Shown: piece after piece, positions 1-7,469 of the stretch
Numbering within the stretch: position 1 is the stretch's first letter
How the letters are laid out: the number at the start of each line of letters is the position of its first letter
Assembly (NCBI GenBank): GCA_023663635.1
Contig: JAMPHD010000006.1
Span: 62,001 to 126,000, forward strand
Length of the DNA stretch: 64,000 bases
DNA from: Acetatifactor muris
GTDB lineage: Bacteria; Bacillota; Clostridia; Lachnospirales; Lachnospiraceae
Direction: 5' to 3'
The notes under the pieces: model-generated
Database searches by the model: none
The model's input: only the letters and a program-made list of their open reading frames with translations
Told to the model about the DNA's origin: nothing
Program-made: the position numbers and the translations under genes

Positions 1-1
1 T

Positions 2-511
2 CAGTATTCTCTCAGCTTTCCCACCTATGAGGAGCGCAAACAGGCGGATACAGAGGAGTTTATCCGCCGCGTCAAGTCTCATGGCTCGGCGGGGGGATAT
101 CTGTCCTATCAGATCTGCAAGGTGGCCGAAGTGTTGGCCGACGGCAACTATGCGCAATACGTACATCTGGAGTTTACTTTTGAAGCGGCGCCGGCTCTAA
201 AGGAATGGGTGAGTAGTTCGGGAAAGTATTATCCTTTGTATTACGGGTGGATCACGATCTATATCACGCTGTTCTACATCTCCGTGTTTGTGTCCGCCTA
301 TAGAGGGATCAGAGCCGGGGGCTCACTCAATACCCTGTTGCACATCTGCCTGTGCGGCGCGCTATTGTTCTTCTCGTTCTGGGAGTTCAAGTCGCGTTAT
401 CTCTTGAACTTTGTGCCGCTGTTCATGCTCTGTACCGTGTTTACATTGTCAGAGTTCGCGGATCTGTATGTGAGCCGCGGACTGCATAAGAGAGAGGAGG
501 TGTGCGACTGA
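2..511 (+). CDS. Polytopic membrane protein, C-terminal part (5' end outside window)
   Basis: The reading frame is open from the first bases of the window, so the true start lies upstream. An internal GTG at 122 is not needed as a start. About 170 residues are visible: a soluble stretch rich in charged residues, then two or three hydrophobic segments and a short cytoplasmic tail. A Lys-Ser-Arg-Tyr element sits just before the last membrane span. The layout resembles the C-terminal end of GT-C type glycosyltransferases or related envelope proteins, but no catalytic part is in view, so no function is assigned. It ends one base before the next gene, whose ribosome-binding site (GGAGG) lies inside its 3' end, so the two were probably co-transcribed. 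Confidence 0.75.
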   Translation, partial: QYSLSFPTYEERKQADTEEFIRRVKSHGSAGGYLSYQICKVAEVLADGNYAQYVHLEFTFEAAPALKEWVSSSGKYYPLYYGWITIYITLFYISVFVSAYRGIRAGGSLNTLLHICLCGALLFFSFWEFKSRYLLNFVPLFMLCTVFTLSEFADLYVSRGLHKREEVCD

Positions 512-512
512 C

Positions 513-1681
513 ATGAAGAAAATACAGTTTTGTGAAGAATATCGGGACAAATATTTTTATATTTCTTTGGCGATACTGGCATGTCTGATGGGAGTGTTCT
601 ATTCCGAGTACATTGGATATGGCGATATACCGGAGCATACCGTTATAGCCAAAGCGCTGTTGTTTGAAGATGTGGGATTTGATGCGGATCAGTTGCGTGT
701 GGGAGGGGTAGCGTTTCCTCTGTATCACTATACGCAGAAAATGATTCATCTGGTCGGGAAGATCAGTTATGAAAGCGCCGCCGCGTTGTGTCTGCCGCTC
801 TCGATCCTTGTCTCCGTTCTGTTGTACAGGAAACTGTTCTCCATGCTGATCGCGGAGGATACGGTGCGGAACAGGTATTTTGCTGATTTTGCGGCTCTGG
901 GCGCAACGCTGTTTGGAATGGCCAGAGGACCGTGGAATGACTGGAATTACTACAAATTATGTGGTTCTCCGAACCCGTTTCATTCTCCGACTCTGCTGTT
1001 TGTCCGCCCCTTTGGGATAGCCTGCTTTATTTATTTTATCCGTTTTGTCAGGGAGTATCGAAAGGACGGCAGTATAAAATCAGCCCTTCTTTTCGGAGGC
1101 TTAAGTCTGCTCAGCATAGCCGCCAAACCCAGCTACGCGGTGGTCTTTCTGCCCGCAATGGGGCTGTATACGCTATATTAATGTGTCGAAATAAGGATAT
1201 AAAATTCGGACTTGTGGCGCTTTTATGTGTCATTCCGTCTTTGGAACTGTTGCTTATCCAGAACCAATTTGTCTCGTCAAAGACGGAACTGTTGGATGTC
1301 AGCATTCAATTCGGGTCCTATATGGGATTGGATCTGCTGCAGGTCATTACCGCGTCACTGATGGCTTTTCCCGTTGTCATACTGTGTTTTCGCGCCTCCG
1401 CGTTAAGAGATGATCCGGCTTATTTCATTGCCATTGCCGCCCTGGTCATAGGGTGGATCCAAATGTTCTTTGTAAAAGATGAGCATGGAAATTTTTCGTG
1501 GGGATATGATCTGGCCGTTCAGTTTGCCGTTTTGGTGACCTTGGCCGTGAGCAGAAGGGACGTAAATCCGGGGCGGAGAAAGTATATAAATTATGCGGCG
1601 TATGGTATATTTGCATGGCAGATCGTCACGGGCCTCAGCTATCTGCATGATATGTATACCACAACATCTTATAAGTTATGA
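513..1681 (+). pseudogene. Polytopic GT-C-like membrane protein broken by a single frameshift
   Basis: The frame starting at 513 encodes about 220 residues and stops at 1179-1181. Without a gap, a good membrane-protein sequence continues in another frame from about 1180 to the stop at 1681. One extra T in the run near 1176-1180 would join the halves into a protein of about 389 aa. The first part has a large extracytoplasmic loop with GDIPEH and PLYHY elements, reminiscent of the loop-1 acidic motif and the HPPLYY motif of GT-C enzymes. Later spans continue to a short C-terminal tail. It follows the partial gene at a spacing of one base with a good GAGAGGAGG ribosome-binding site. It is either a real disabled gene or a sequencing or assembly error. 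Confidence 0.7.
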
Positions 1682-1689
1682 ATATCGAT

Positions 1690-2052
1690 CATGTCTCATC
1701 AAACCATCATGATGAAAACGGGGAAGTGGAGCGGTATAAGGTATTCCACGTTTCTATGCTGATAAGGCATGATGCAGAGGGGAAATGTATCTTTATGATG
1801 TTATGGACATAAAAAAGAAACGAGCAACCCTTTCGAATCATAAGATTTTACTTGGCAAAAACCCATTTCTTTTTATAAAGTATAGGGTATGTGGCGTTAG
1901 GTGTCAAGCATAATTTTTTGTTGGTTTCCGTTCAAATACAAAAACATTCTTATCGTTAAAATTTGCACCCAAACTCACGCTTGGGTGCATTGTATCAATG
2001 TGGTACGCAAACCAGGTGTAATCTCCCAATTAAGGAGGTTTGATGAGACATG
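1690..2052. mobile_element. 363-bp noncoding segment bounded by perfect 16-bp inverted repeats (MITE-like candidate)
   Basis: CATGTCTCATCAAACC at 1690-1705 is repeated as its exact reverse complement at 2037-2052. The enclosed DNA is AT-rich and has no convincing gene. Both copies lie exactly 8 bp beyond the stop codon of the adjacent convergent gene. No clear target-site duplication flanks the repeats and no transposase is present. It could be a small non-autonomous element, a remnant of an insertion sequence, or a duplicated 3' gene end. Inside the right copy, AAGGAGG is followed by an eight-codon open frame (ATG at 2042), which may be a decayed gene start or chance. This stretch is the whole of the gene-free interval 1682-2060. 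Confidence 0.35.
1950..1989 (-). terminator. Putative rho-independent terminator for the minus-strand glycosyltransferase
   Basis: TGCACCCAA (1964-1972) pairs with TTGGGTGCA (1981-1989) around an 8-nt loop. Read on the minus strand the hairpin is followed by AATTTTAACG, a weak T-tract, about 70 bp after the stop of the gene at 2061. On the plus strand there is no T-tract, so it fits the minus-strand gene better. Confidence 0.5.
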
Positions 2053-2060
2053 TAACGGTA

Positions 2061-4034
2061 TCAGTATAATTCCAACACATAGAACAGTACACCCTGTACA
2101 TTCAGACCGCACACGATGCGGTATTCGCAGCCGCCGTTCAGAGATTGGATGATGGGGGTGCAGTCATTTTTGAGGGTTATGGTGGTCTCATCGTTGATGG
2201 AAAAGTATTCAGGCAATGCCTCGGCGAGACGAGCCAGTTCCGTTTCGGACAAATCATCCGCAATGCCCAAAAAATTTGCCATATTATAGGACTGTTGGCT
2301 GTAGGCGTAGGATTCCGCCAATAATGTTTTGGCTGGATCAGAGTTTTCTTCATTAACCTGTAGGGAAGTCAGTTGGATCAGGACATAATCGATTCTTTCT
2401 TCTCCGCTTATGAGATCATCGGTTTGATAGGGTAAAAGGTCGGCGGAGGTGATATAGACACGATTGCAGTCACAGAGGTAGGGAGCAAGACAGTGAGTTG
2501 AGGTGAACAAATTTTCAAAGGCGGAAGCAATAACTGCAACATTTTTGCCGGTTAGCTTTTCCGTATAATCTTGAGTTTCTCCAAAGTTGGGCATCAAAAA
2601 GGGAGAGGCTGTGTGTGCATGCGAGGAGGTCAAAGCGGCAACCACAGCCGGAATGAGCAGTATTTTCCCTAATTTATCCATGCGGGGAAGGCGGATCAAG
2701 ACGGCGTGGACGATCAGCACGGCCGCCATACACAGCAGGGGAAAAGAGGGGAAGAGATAACGCACCACAAAATTCCCCATCTTAGGTATATTGGTGGCAT
2801 AACCGGTGACGGGATACAGGGATAATGCCGCCGGCAGTATGAACAGCAGAGGAGATTTGGCATTTTTAACGGTCTGCAACATACGCCCGGGCAGGGCTTT
2901 GATCCGGGCGATCAGGTTCTGACACCAGATCTCATCGCGAAACGGGATCAGTAACATTCCGAAAGCAAACAGACCGAAAGCGATCAAAGGCAGAGCGATC
3001 CGCCAGAAGGGTGACGGCAATACCCGAATGGAGAATCCGAGACAGTATCTGCAAAAATAACGTAACAGCATCTTAACCTGGGTCCAATGGGAGAAGAACA
3101 ATGTGCCTCCCGAGTCATAACTGCCGGTCTGATATTGGAGATAAGGCCAGAGCACAAGAAAGAGAAGAAATGTGCAGAGCATGGCGCCTCCAAACAGAAA
3201 CATTTTCCGAATGCGTTTGTGACACAGTAAATACAGGCAATACAGCGCCGTGAGACAGCCGATGTAAGCGACGGCGGAGTAATGGGTGAAGAAAGCAGCC
3301 AGAGCCATGAGTGCCGCACAGACCAGATCCGGCAGCCAGGCCTTGCAGGAGTCTTCTGAGGGACGGGAGATCATCCGAACGGCAAAATAGGTATAGCCCA
3401 TGCAGAGCATGGTCTCCAAAGCGTATTGGCGCAGGAAGAGGAATGTGCTGAGAGCGCCGGCACCGGCGCCGTACAAAAGGCAGACCAACAGAGCGACTGC
3501 GTCAGATTTGGACAGTCTGCGGGCAGTCAGAAAGAGAAAGATCTGCGTGCCGACCAGACAGAACAGATTGATCACGAAAGCATACCAGAGGGAAAATCGG
3601 CCGGGGAAAAAGGAACAGATCGTGTGCAGCAGGAGATAGTACAGGGGCGGATGCACGTCCAAACGTTGATTATAGAGGACGGAATCATAGGCAAAGCGCT
3701 CCCCGGGGTTCACGGTCAGATAGTCGGAGAACACAGATCCGTCCGTCCAGGTAAAGCAGTTGATCATGTCACATTGGGAGAGATCCAACTCATAGGTCTC
3801 TGTCTCAGCGTCATAATTCAGCGTAATGGTTCCCAGATCATTCAGGGATCCGGGGGCGAGTACAAAAGGCTGATAATAGCTGTTGGAAAGTCCGTAAGAG
3901 TACGCTTCATCCGAGTGCAGCCCTTCTTTTTGAAAGCCGAACACACAGGAGGTGTAAACCGCCTGTGCCAGAATCAGCACAAATAGAACGGGTAAAGTGA
4001 ATCTTTTGAGATCGGGCTGCTTTTGTGTCTCCAT
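2061..4034 (-). CDS. GT39-like (GT-C fold) membrane glycosyltransferase
   Basis: About 657 residues with many membrane spans. After the first span comes SDEAYSYGL, matching the acidic loop-1 motif of GT-C enzymes that use polyprenyl-phosphate sugars, and further on HPPLYYLLLH, the hallmark of the GT39/ArnT/PMT-like group. The C-terminal 150 residues form a soluble extracytoplasmic domain. The likely job is to transfer a sugar from a lipid carrier to a cell-surface glycan or protein outside the membrane; donor and acceptor cannot be told. I chose the ATG at 4034 rather than 4055 because GGAGG lies 12 bases upstream of it. It stands alone on the minus strand between plus-strand membrane proteins. 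Confidence 0.75.
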   Translation of the reverse strand: METQKQPDLKRFTLPVLFVLILAQAVYTSCVFGFQKEGLHSDEAYSYGLSNSYYQPFVLAPGSLNDLGTITLNYDAETETYELDLSQCDMINCFTWTDGSVFSDYLTVNPGERFAYDSVLYNQRLDVHPPLYYLLLHTICSFFPGRFSLWYAFVINLFCLVGTQIFLFLTARRLSKSDAVALLVCLLYGAGAGALSTFLFLRQYALETMLCMGYTYFAVRMISRPSEDSCKAWLPDLVCAALMALAAFFTHYSAVAYIGCLTALYCLYLLCHKRIRKMFLFGGAMLCTFLLFLVLWPYLQYQTGSYDSGGTLFFSHWTQVKMLLRYFCRYCLGFSIRVLPSPFWRIALPLIAFGLFAFGMLLIPFRDEIWCQNLIARIKALPGRMLQTVKNAKSPLLFILPAALSLYPVTGYATNIPKMGNFVVRYLFPSFPLLCMAAVLIVHAVLIRLPRMDKLGKILLIPAVVAALTSSHAHTASPFLMPNFGETQDYTEKLTGKNVAVIASAFENLFTSTHCLAPYLCDCNRVYITSADLLPYQTDDLISGEERIDYVLIQLTSLQVNEENSDPAKTLLAESYAYSQQSYNMANFLGIADDLSETELARLAEALPEYFSINDETTITLKNDCTPIIQSLNGGCEYRIVCGLNVQGVLFYVLELY

Positions 4035-4219
4035 GTCGCCGTTATACCTCCGCATTGTGTTAAAGTAAATTATGTATATTTATCCATGTATATATGCATA
4101 GTTTACACGATACTTTGCGAGAAAGCAATAGACATCGTTGAATATATTTTAGTGGTATTTTCCGATGGACAAGTGTATAATAAAATCTGATAAAGACATA
4201 AGAGGAATGGAGAGAACAA

Positions 4220-6643
4220 ATGTCGACCATGATTTTGACTGTTTGCGCGACAGGTGCCTTATCCGTGCTGTTCGGTTGGGGCGTCCAAAAGATCGAAAAG
4301 AAAGAAACCGGGATATTCCGCAGCTGTGTGCCCCATTTGGCTGCATGGATCGGCACATGGGTTTTAGCCTGCGTGTTGTACGGCGGTCCCGGTATCGCTG
4401 CGGGATTTGGATTATTTCGGGCGTTGACGTTGTGCGCGGTGGTGGTCTGGTTGAATCTGTGCCTTTTGCTGATACGGCTCAGACAGAGCGTTTTTCTCTT
4501 AATCCTGTTTGTGGCCATGGGCTGTGAGGTCTTTGTGTTTAACAGCTCTTTTTTTACCACGCATGAGTATGAGCCGCAGAGACTCTCGCCTTATCTGAGT
4601 GAGGAGGCTGTCAGTGGGGAGTGGGGCATCCTGATGGATGAGGAGCACAATACCCTTTTGTTTGAGGGACTTGACATACCCGTTTGGAATCTGTGGTTGG
4701 AGGAATTGACTTATGGATATCTGATGCCTTATCAGGCGGAGGCGAACCCGTATCTGGCCATCACCGTGGCGGGCTCGGATGAGGCGAACAGTCTGCCGTT
4801 CAATTTGGGGGAATGGGAGGTAGCGTTGCAGTCAGAGCGGAGTCATTATAGAAACGTGCATCTCTCCGGAAACGCGGACAGCCTGATTCTGGTTGGAAAT
4901 GTGCCGGCAGTTGCAATCTATGCGCCTCAATATCCGTTTTCCTATACGATAAAGGAAGTCTGGGCTAATGTGCCGAAACCCTTTGCGTTTTCGTTGGTGC
5001 GCTTTGTGATCCTGACGGTGTTATTGTTGGCTGCATATGGTCTTCGGCCGGGGAGCATACTTTGGCAGCAGGATTATCTCACGCACAGGCAGCAGTATGG
5101 TCCGCTTTTGGCGGCATGTGTGGGTGTGGCGGTCGTCACGGCAGCGGTGACGCCCTTTTTGTCGGAGACAGCGGCGGGGATTGCCACCATCACCCACAAT
5201 GTATTGCAATGGGAAGGAGATAAGACTTATAATTTCACCTATACCATGGAGGGCGAGGAGGGAGTCAGGACTTTTAATTTCCAATACGGAGCGTTGGCTC
5301 ATGCCCTGTTGAACGGAAAGCTGTATCTGGATAAGGTGGAGCCTTCTGAAGGACTGCTCGGGATGGAGAATCCCTATGACGCGTATCTGAGAGAACAAGT
5401 GGCCCCTGATGCCGTGTGGGATGTGGCGTTTTATGACGGAAAATACTATAGCTATTTTGGAATTATCCCCTGTCTGCTGTTCCAACTTCCCTATGAGGCG
5501 ATCACCGGGACGGAGAATCTGCCCCCGAGCATTCCCATGATCCTTATGGCCGCGGTATATATTCTGTCGGTGTTTGGCCTGTGGGAGGAGATGCTGAAAC
5601 GGTGGTTTCCAAAGGCCTCCGTGGCGGCTTATTTTCTGATATGCATGGCTATGATCGGCGGAAGTCAGTTGTATGTGTTGTTGGTGCGGCCCTGGGTCTA
5701 TGAATATGCAATCCTCTGTGGCATCGCGTTTATCCTGTTGGGGCTTTGGCAGTGGATGGCTGCGGTGAACACGGCGGAGGAGAAACAGGGCAAACGGATC
5801 GCGCATCTGATCGTGGGGAGTCTCTGTGTGGCTCTGGCAGCGGGGTGCAGACCTCAGGTGGAACTTTTTGCGTTTCTGTGTTTGCCCATCTTTGCGGGCC
5901 TGTATCTGCGCAGGAAGAGATTGCTCACCGGGCGCGGGATCGGGGAGGCGGTGGCCTTTATCACTCCTGTCCTGTTGGTGGCGGCGGGACTGATGTGGTA
6001 CAATTACGCCAGATTCGGCTCGGTGTTGGATTTTGGCGCTACTTATAATCTGACCACCAATGATATGACCCGCAGAGGCTTTGACGTCGGCAGGATCGGT
6101 CCGGCTCTGTTTTATTACATATGCAAGCCCCTCTCCCTAAAAGCGGCTTTTCCCTATATCTGTACGGGAGCGGTGGAGATCAATTACTTAGGGCTGACGA
6201 CTTGGGAATATTTCAACGGCGGCATTTTGGCCACGGCGCCTTTTGTGGCAGTATTGTTCCTGATTCCCGTATTGCGTCGGGGGACCGGGACAAAGAAAGG
6301 CGCGTGGGGCATTATTGGCATGGGGATTATCGGTTCTCTGCTCATGATCATTCTGGATGCGGAGATGGCGGGCATCCTGTACCGCTATATGATGGATTTT
6401 TCGCCTGTTTTACTGATGTGCGCGGGTATGGCGTGGCTGTTTTTGGAGGACAGATTGCGGGAGAAAGAAGAGATGGGACAGTACGGGGAAATCCGGAGAG
6501 TCTTCAGAATTGTCCTGCCCGTATTGGTCTTGGCGGGCATCGTGATCAGCTTTCTGCAGGTATTTACCGTAGAGCCGTGGCTGAATACGAGTAATCCTGC
6601 ATTGTATCAGGATGTGAGCAGGATGATACAGTTCTGGATGTAA
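4220..6643 (+). CDS. Large polytopic membrane protein, possibly a GT-C-type envelope enzyme
   Basis: The 807-residue product has four spans in the first 110 residues, a soluble domain of about 150 residues, one span, a second soluble stretch, then about eight more spans to the C-terminus. I do not recognise a named family with certainty. Its size, the alternation of spans and outside loops, and the neighbours point to envelope polysaccharide assembly. The ATG at 4220 has GGAG nine bases upstream. A TATAAT hexamer at 4176-4181 could be its -10 box, but no good -35 box is seen. It ends about 55 bp from the convergent regulator gene, with no clear terminator in the gap. Confidence 0.7.
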   Translation: MSTMILTVCATGALSVLFGWGVQKIEKKETGIFRSCVPHLAAWIGTWVLACVLYGGPGIAAGFGLFRALTLCAVVVWLNLCLLLIRLRQSVFLLILFVAMGCEVFVFNSSFFTTHEYEPQRLSPYLSEEAVSGEWGILMDEEHNTLLFEGLDIPVWNLWLEELTYGYLMPYQAEANPYLAITVAGSDEANSLPFNLGEWEVALQSERSHYRNVHLSGNADSLILVGNVPAVAIYAPQYPFSYTIKEVWANVPKPFAFSLVRFVILTVLLLAAYGLRPGSILWQQDYLTHRQQYGPLLAACVGVAVVTAAVTPFLSETAAGIATITHNVLQWEGDKTYNFTYTMEGEEGVRTFNFQYGALAHALLNGKLYLDKVEPSEGLLGMENPYDAYLREQVAPDAVWDVAFYDGKYYSYFGIIPCLLFQLPYEAITGTENLPPSIPMILMAAVYILSVFGLWEEMLKRWFPKASVAAYFLICMAMIGGSQLYVLLVRPWVYEYAILCGIAFILLGLWQWMAAVNTAEEKQGKRIAHLIVGSLCVALAAGCRPQVELFAFLCLPIFAGLYLRRKRLLTGRGIGEAVAFITPVLLVAAGLMWYNYARFGSVLDFGATYNLTTNDMTRRGFDVGRIGPALFYYICKPLSLKAAFPYICTGAVEINYLGLTTWEYFNGGILATAPFVAVLFLIPVLRRGTGTKKGAWGIIGMGIIGSLLMIILDAEMAGILYRYMMDFSPVLLMCAGMAWLFLEDRLREKEEMGQYGEIRRVFRIVLPVLVLAGIVISFLQVFTVEPWLNTSNPALYQDVSRMIQFWM

Positions 6644-6698
6644 GCGTGGAACAGGATAAGCATAATATGGATATTTTGCGGCAATGACGGGTTGGAGT

Positions 6699-6974
6699 CT
6701 AATGCTTTTCTCCCATGGGAACGATCTGCAAGGTATACCCCAACGGTGTCAGGATCTTCAAAAGGCTGTCGATCCGGGGCGAATGGGCGGCAGACTCCAG
6801 ACGCGCAATGACAGGTTGACTGACATTGCAGATTTCAGCCAATTGTGACTGGGTAAGTCCCTTTTCTTCACGGATGGCTATCATTGCGCGGAGCAGATCT
6901 TTCTCCAATTCTATAGCATTTTGAGTTTCCGGGGTTATGGATAAATTCTTTTTCAGCTCTGTCCAAGTGGTCAT
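6699..6974 (-). CDS. XRE-family helix-turn-helix protein, HigA-type antitoxin-like (orphan)
   Basis: About 91 residues. The N-terminal 35 form a charged helix with a TTWTELKKNLSITPE start typical of antitoxins paired with RelE/HigB toxins. It is followed by an HTH_3 domain with LTQSQLAEICNVSQ as the first helices and PVIARLES as recognition helix. I favour the ATG at 6974 over 6983 because AAAGGA lies 9 bases before it and directly abuts the earlier ATG. The expected toxin gene should lie immediately upstream on the minus strand (7000-7200), but that interval holds no such frame, only AT-rich DNA and then tRNA-Glu. It is probably a DNA-binding autoregulator that has lost its toxin, or a stand-alone regulator. 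Confidence 0.75.
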   Translation of the reverse strand: MTTWTELKKNLSITPETQNAIELEKDLLRAMIAIREEKGLTQSQLAEICNVSQPVIARLESAAHSPRIDSLLKILTPLGYTLQIVPMGEKH

Positions 6975-7162
6975 TCTACTCATTCCTTTCTTGAGAAATT
7001 ATAACAAATATGCTATAAAAGCGCAATAAGAAATTGCTTGCTTTTTACATGGAATAATAAAAATGAAAACAGTTGGAATGTTTGACCCGGACAGATGCGC
7101 GGAATATGGAAATAGGATGGAGATATTTCTGCATGAAAGTGATTGATGATCGGTAAAAACAA

Positions 7163-7191
7163 AATGAGTTCCCGTTAAACGGGGACTCATT
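7163..7191 (-). terminator. Terminator of tRNA-Glu
   Basis: A 12-bp stem with one G-T pair (7163-7174 with 7180-7191) and a 5-nt loop. Read on the minus strand it is followed by TTGTTTT. It lies 15 bp past the 3' end of the tRNA gene. Confidence 0.8.
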
Positions 7192-7205
7192 CTATTCCGT
7201 GACAG

Positions 7206-7277
7206 CAGCTGATAGGGGAATCGAACCCCTGTTTCCGCCGTGAGAGGGCGGCGTCTTAACCGCTTGACCAATCAGCC
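7206..7277 (-). tRNA. tRNA-Glu (anticodon CUC)
   Basis: A full cloverleaf reads on the minus strand. The acceptor arm is GGCTGAT paired with ATCAGCT, with a G-U first pair. The D loop contains AAGCGGTTAA. The anticodon stem CCGCC/GGCGG encloses the loop CTCTCAC, giving anticodon CTC. The T arm is AGGGG-TTCGATT-CCCCT and the discriminator base is G. The 3' CCA is not encoded, as in many Firmicutes tRNA genes. It has its own promoter and terminator and is a single-gene unit. Confidence 0.95.
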
Positions 7278-7318
7278 GTCTCGTGTTCACCGCAATGTCA
7301 TAACCGCGGTACTTGTCT

Positions 7319-7347
7319 ACTATACTACATCCAATCACAAAATGCAA
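7319..7347 (-). promoter_or_regulatory. Sigma-A promoter of tRNA-Glu
   Basis: On the minus strand, TTGCAT (7342-7347) and TATAGT (7319-7324) are separated by 17 bp. The -10 box ends about 40 bp before the tRNA 5' end. Confidence 0.6.
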
Positions 7348-7384
7348 GCATTTTTTTGAAAATTACGAAAACATGTTTTGAAAA

Positions 7385-7413
7385 TTGACAGAATGCAGGT
7401 GTTATACTACAAT
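7385..7413 (+). promoter_or_regulatory. Sigma-A promoter of the LtaS-like gene
   Basis: TTGACA (7385-7390), a 17-bp spacer and TACAAT (7408-7413). A 12-bp direct repeat (AATGAGAGTGCT at 7411-7422 and 7427-7438) overlaps the end of the -10 box and the probable transcription start. Confidence 0.65.
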
Positions 7414-7438
7414 GAGAGTGCTTTATAATGAGAGTGCT
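7411..7438 (+). repeat. 12-bp direct repeat at the transcription start of the LtaS-like gene
   Basis: AATGAGAGTGCT occurs twice with a 4-bp gap, so the copies are 16 bp apart. The position just downstream of the -10 box would suit an operator, but the repeat is also compatible with a small duplication. Confidence 0.5.
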
Positions 7439-7469
7439 CTATTGGGAAAGTCTCAGACAGGGGAATGCC

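Noticed and set aside
1901..2152. 83-codon plus-strand frame
   Set aside because: It spans the inverted-repeat segment and runs antisense into the glycosyltransferase; no ribosome-binding site or recognisable sequence.
6999..7271. 90-codon minus-strand frame that could have been the missing toxin
   Set aside because: It overlaps almost all of tRNA-Glu and shows no RelE/HigB features.
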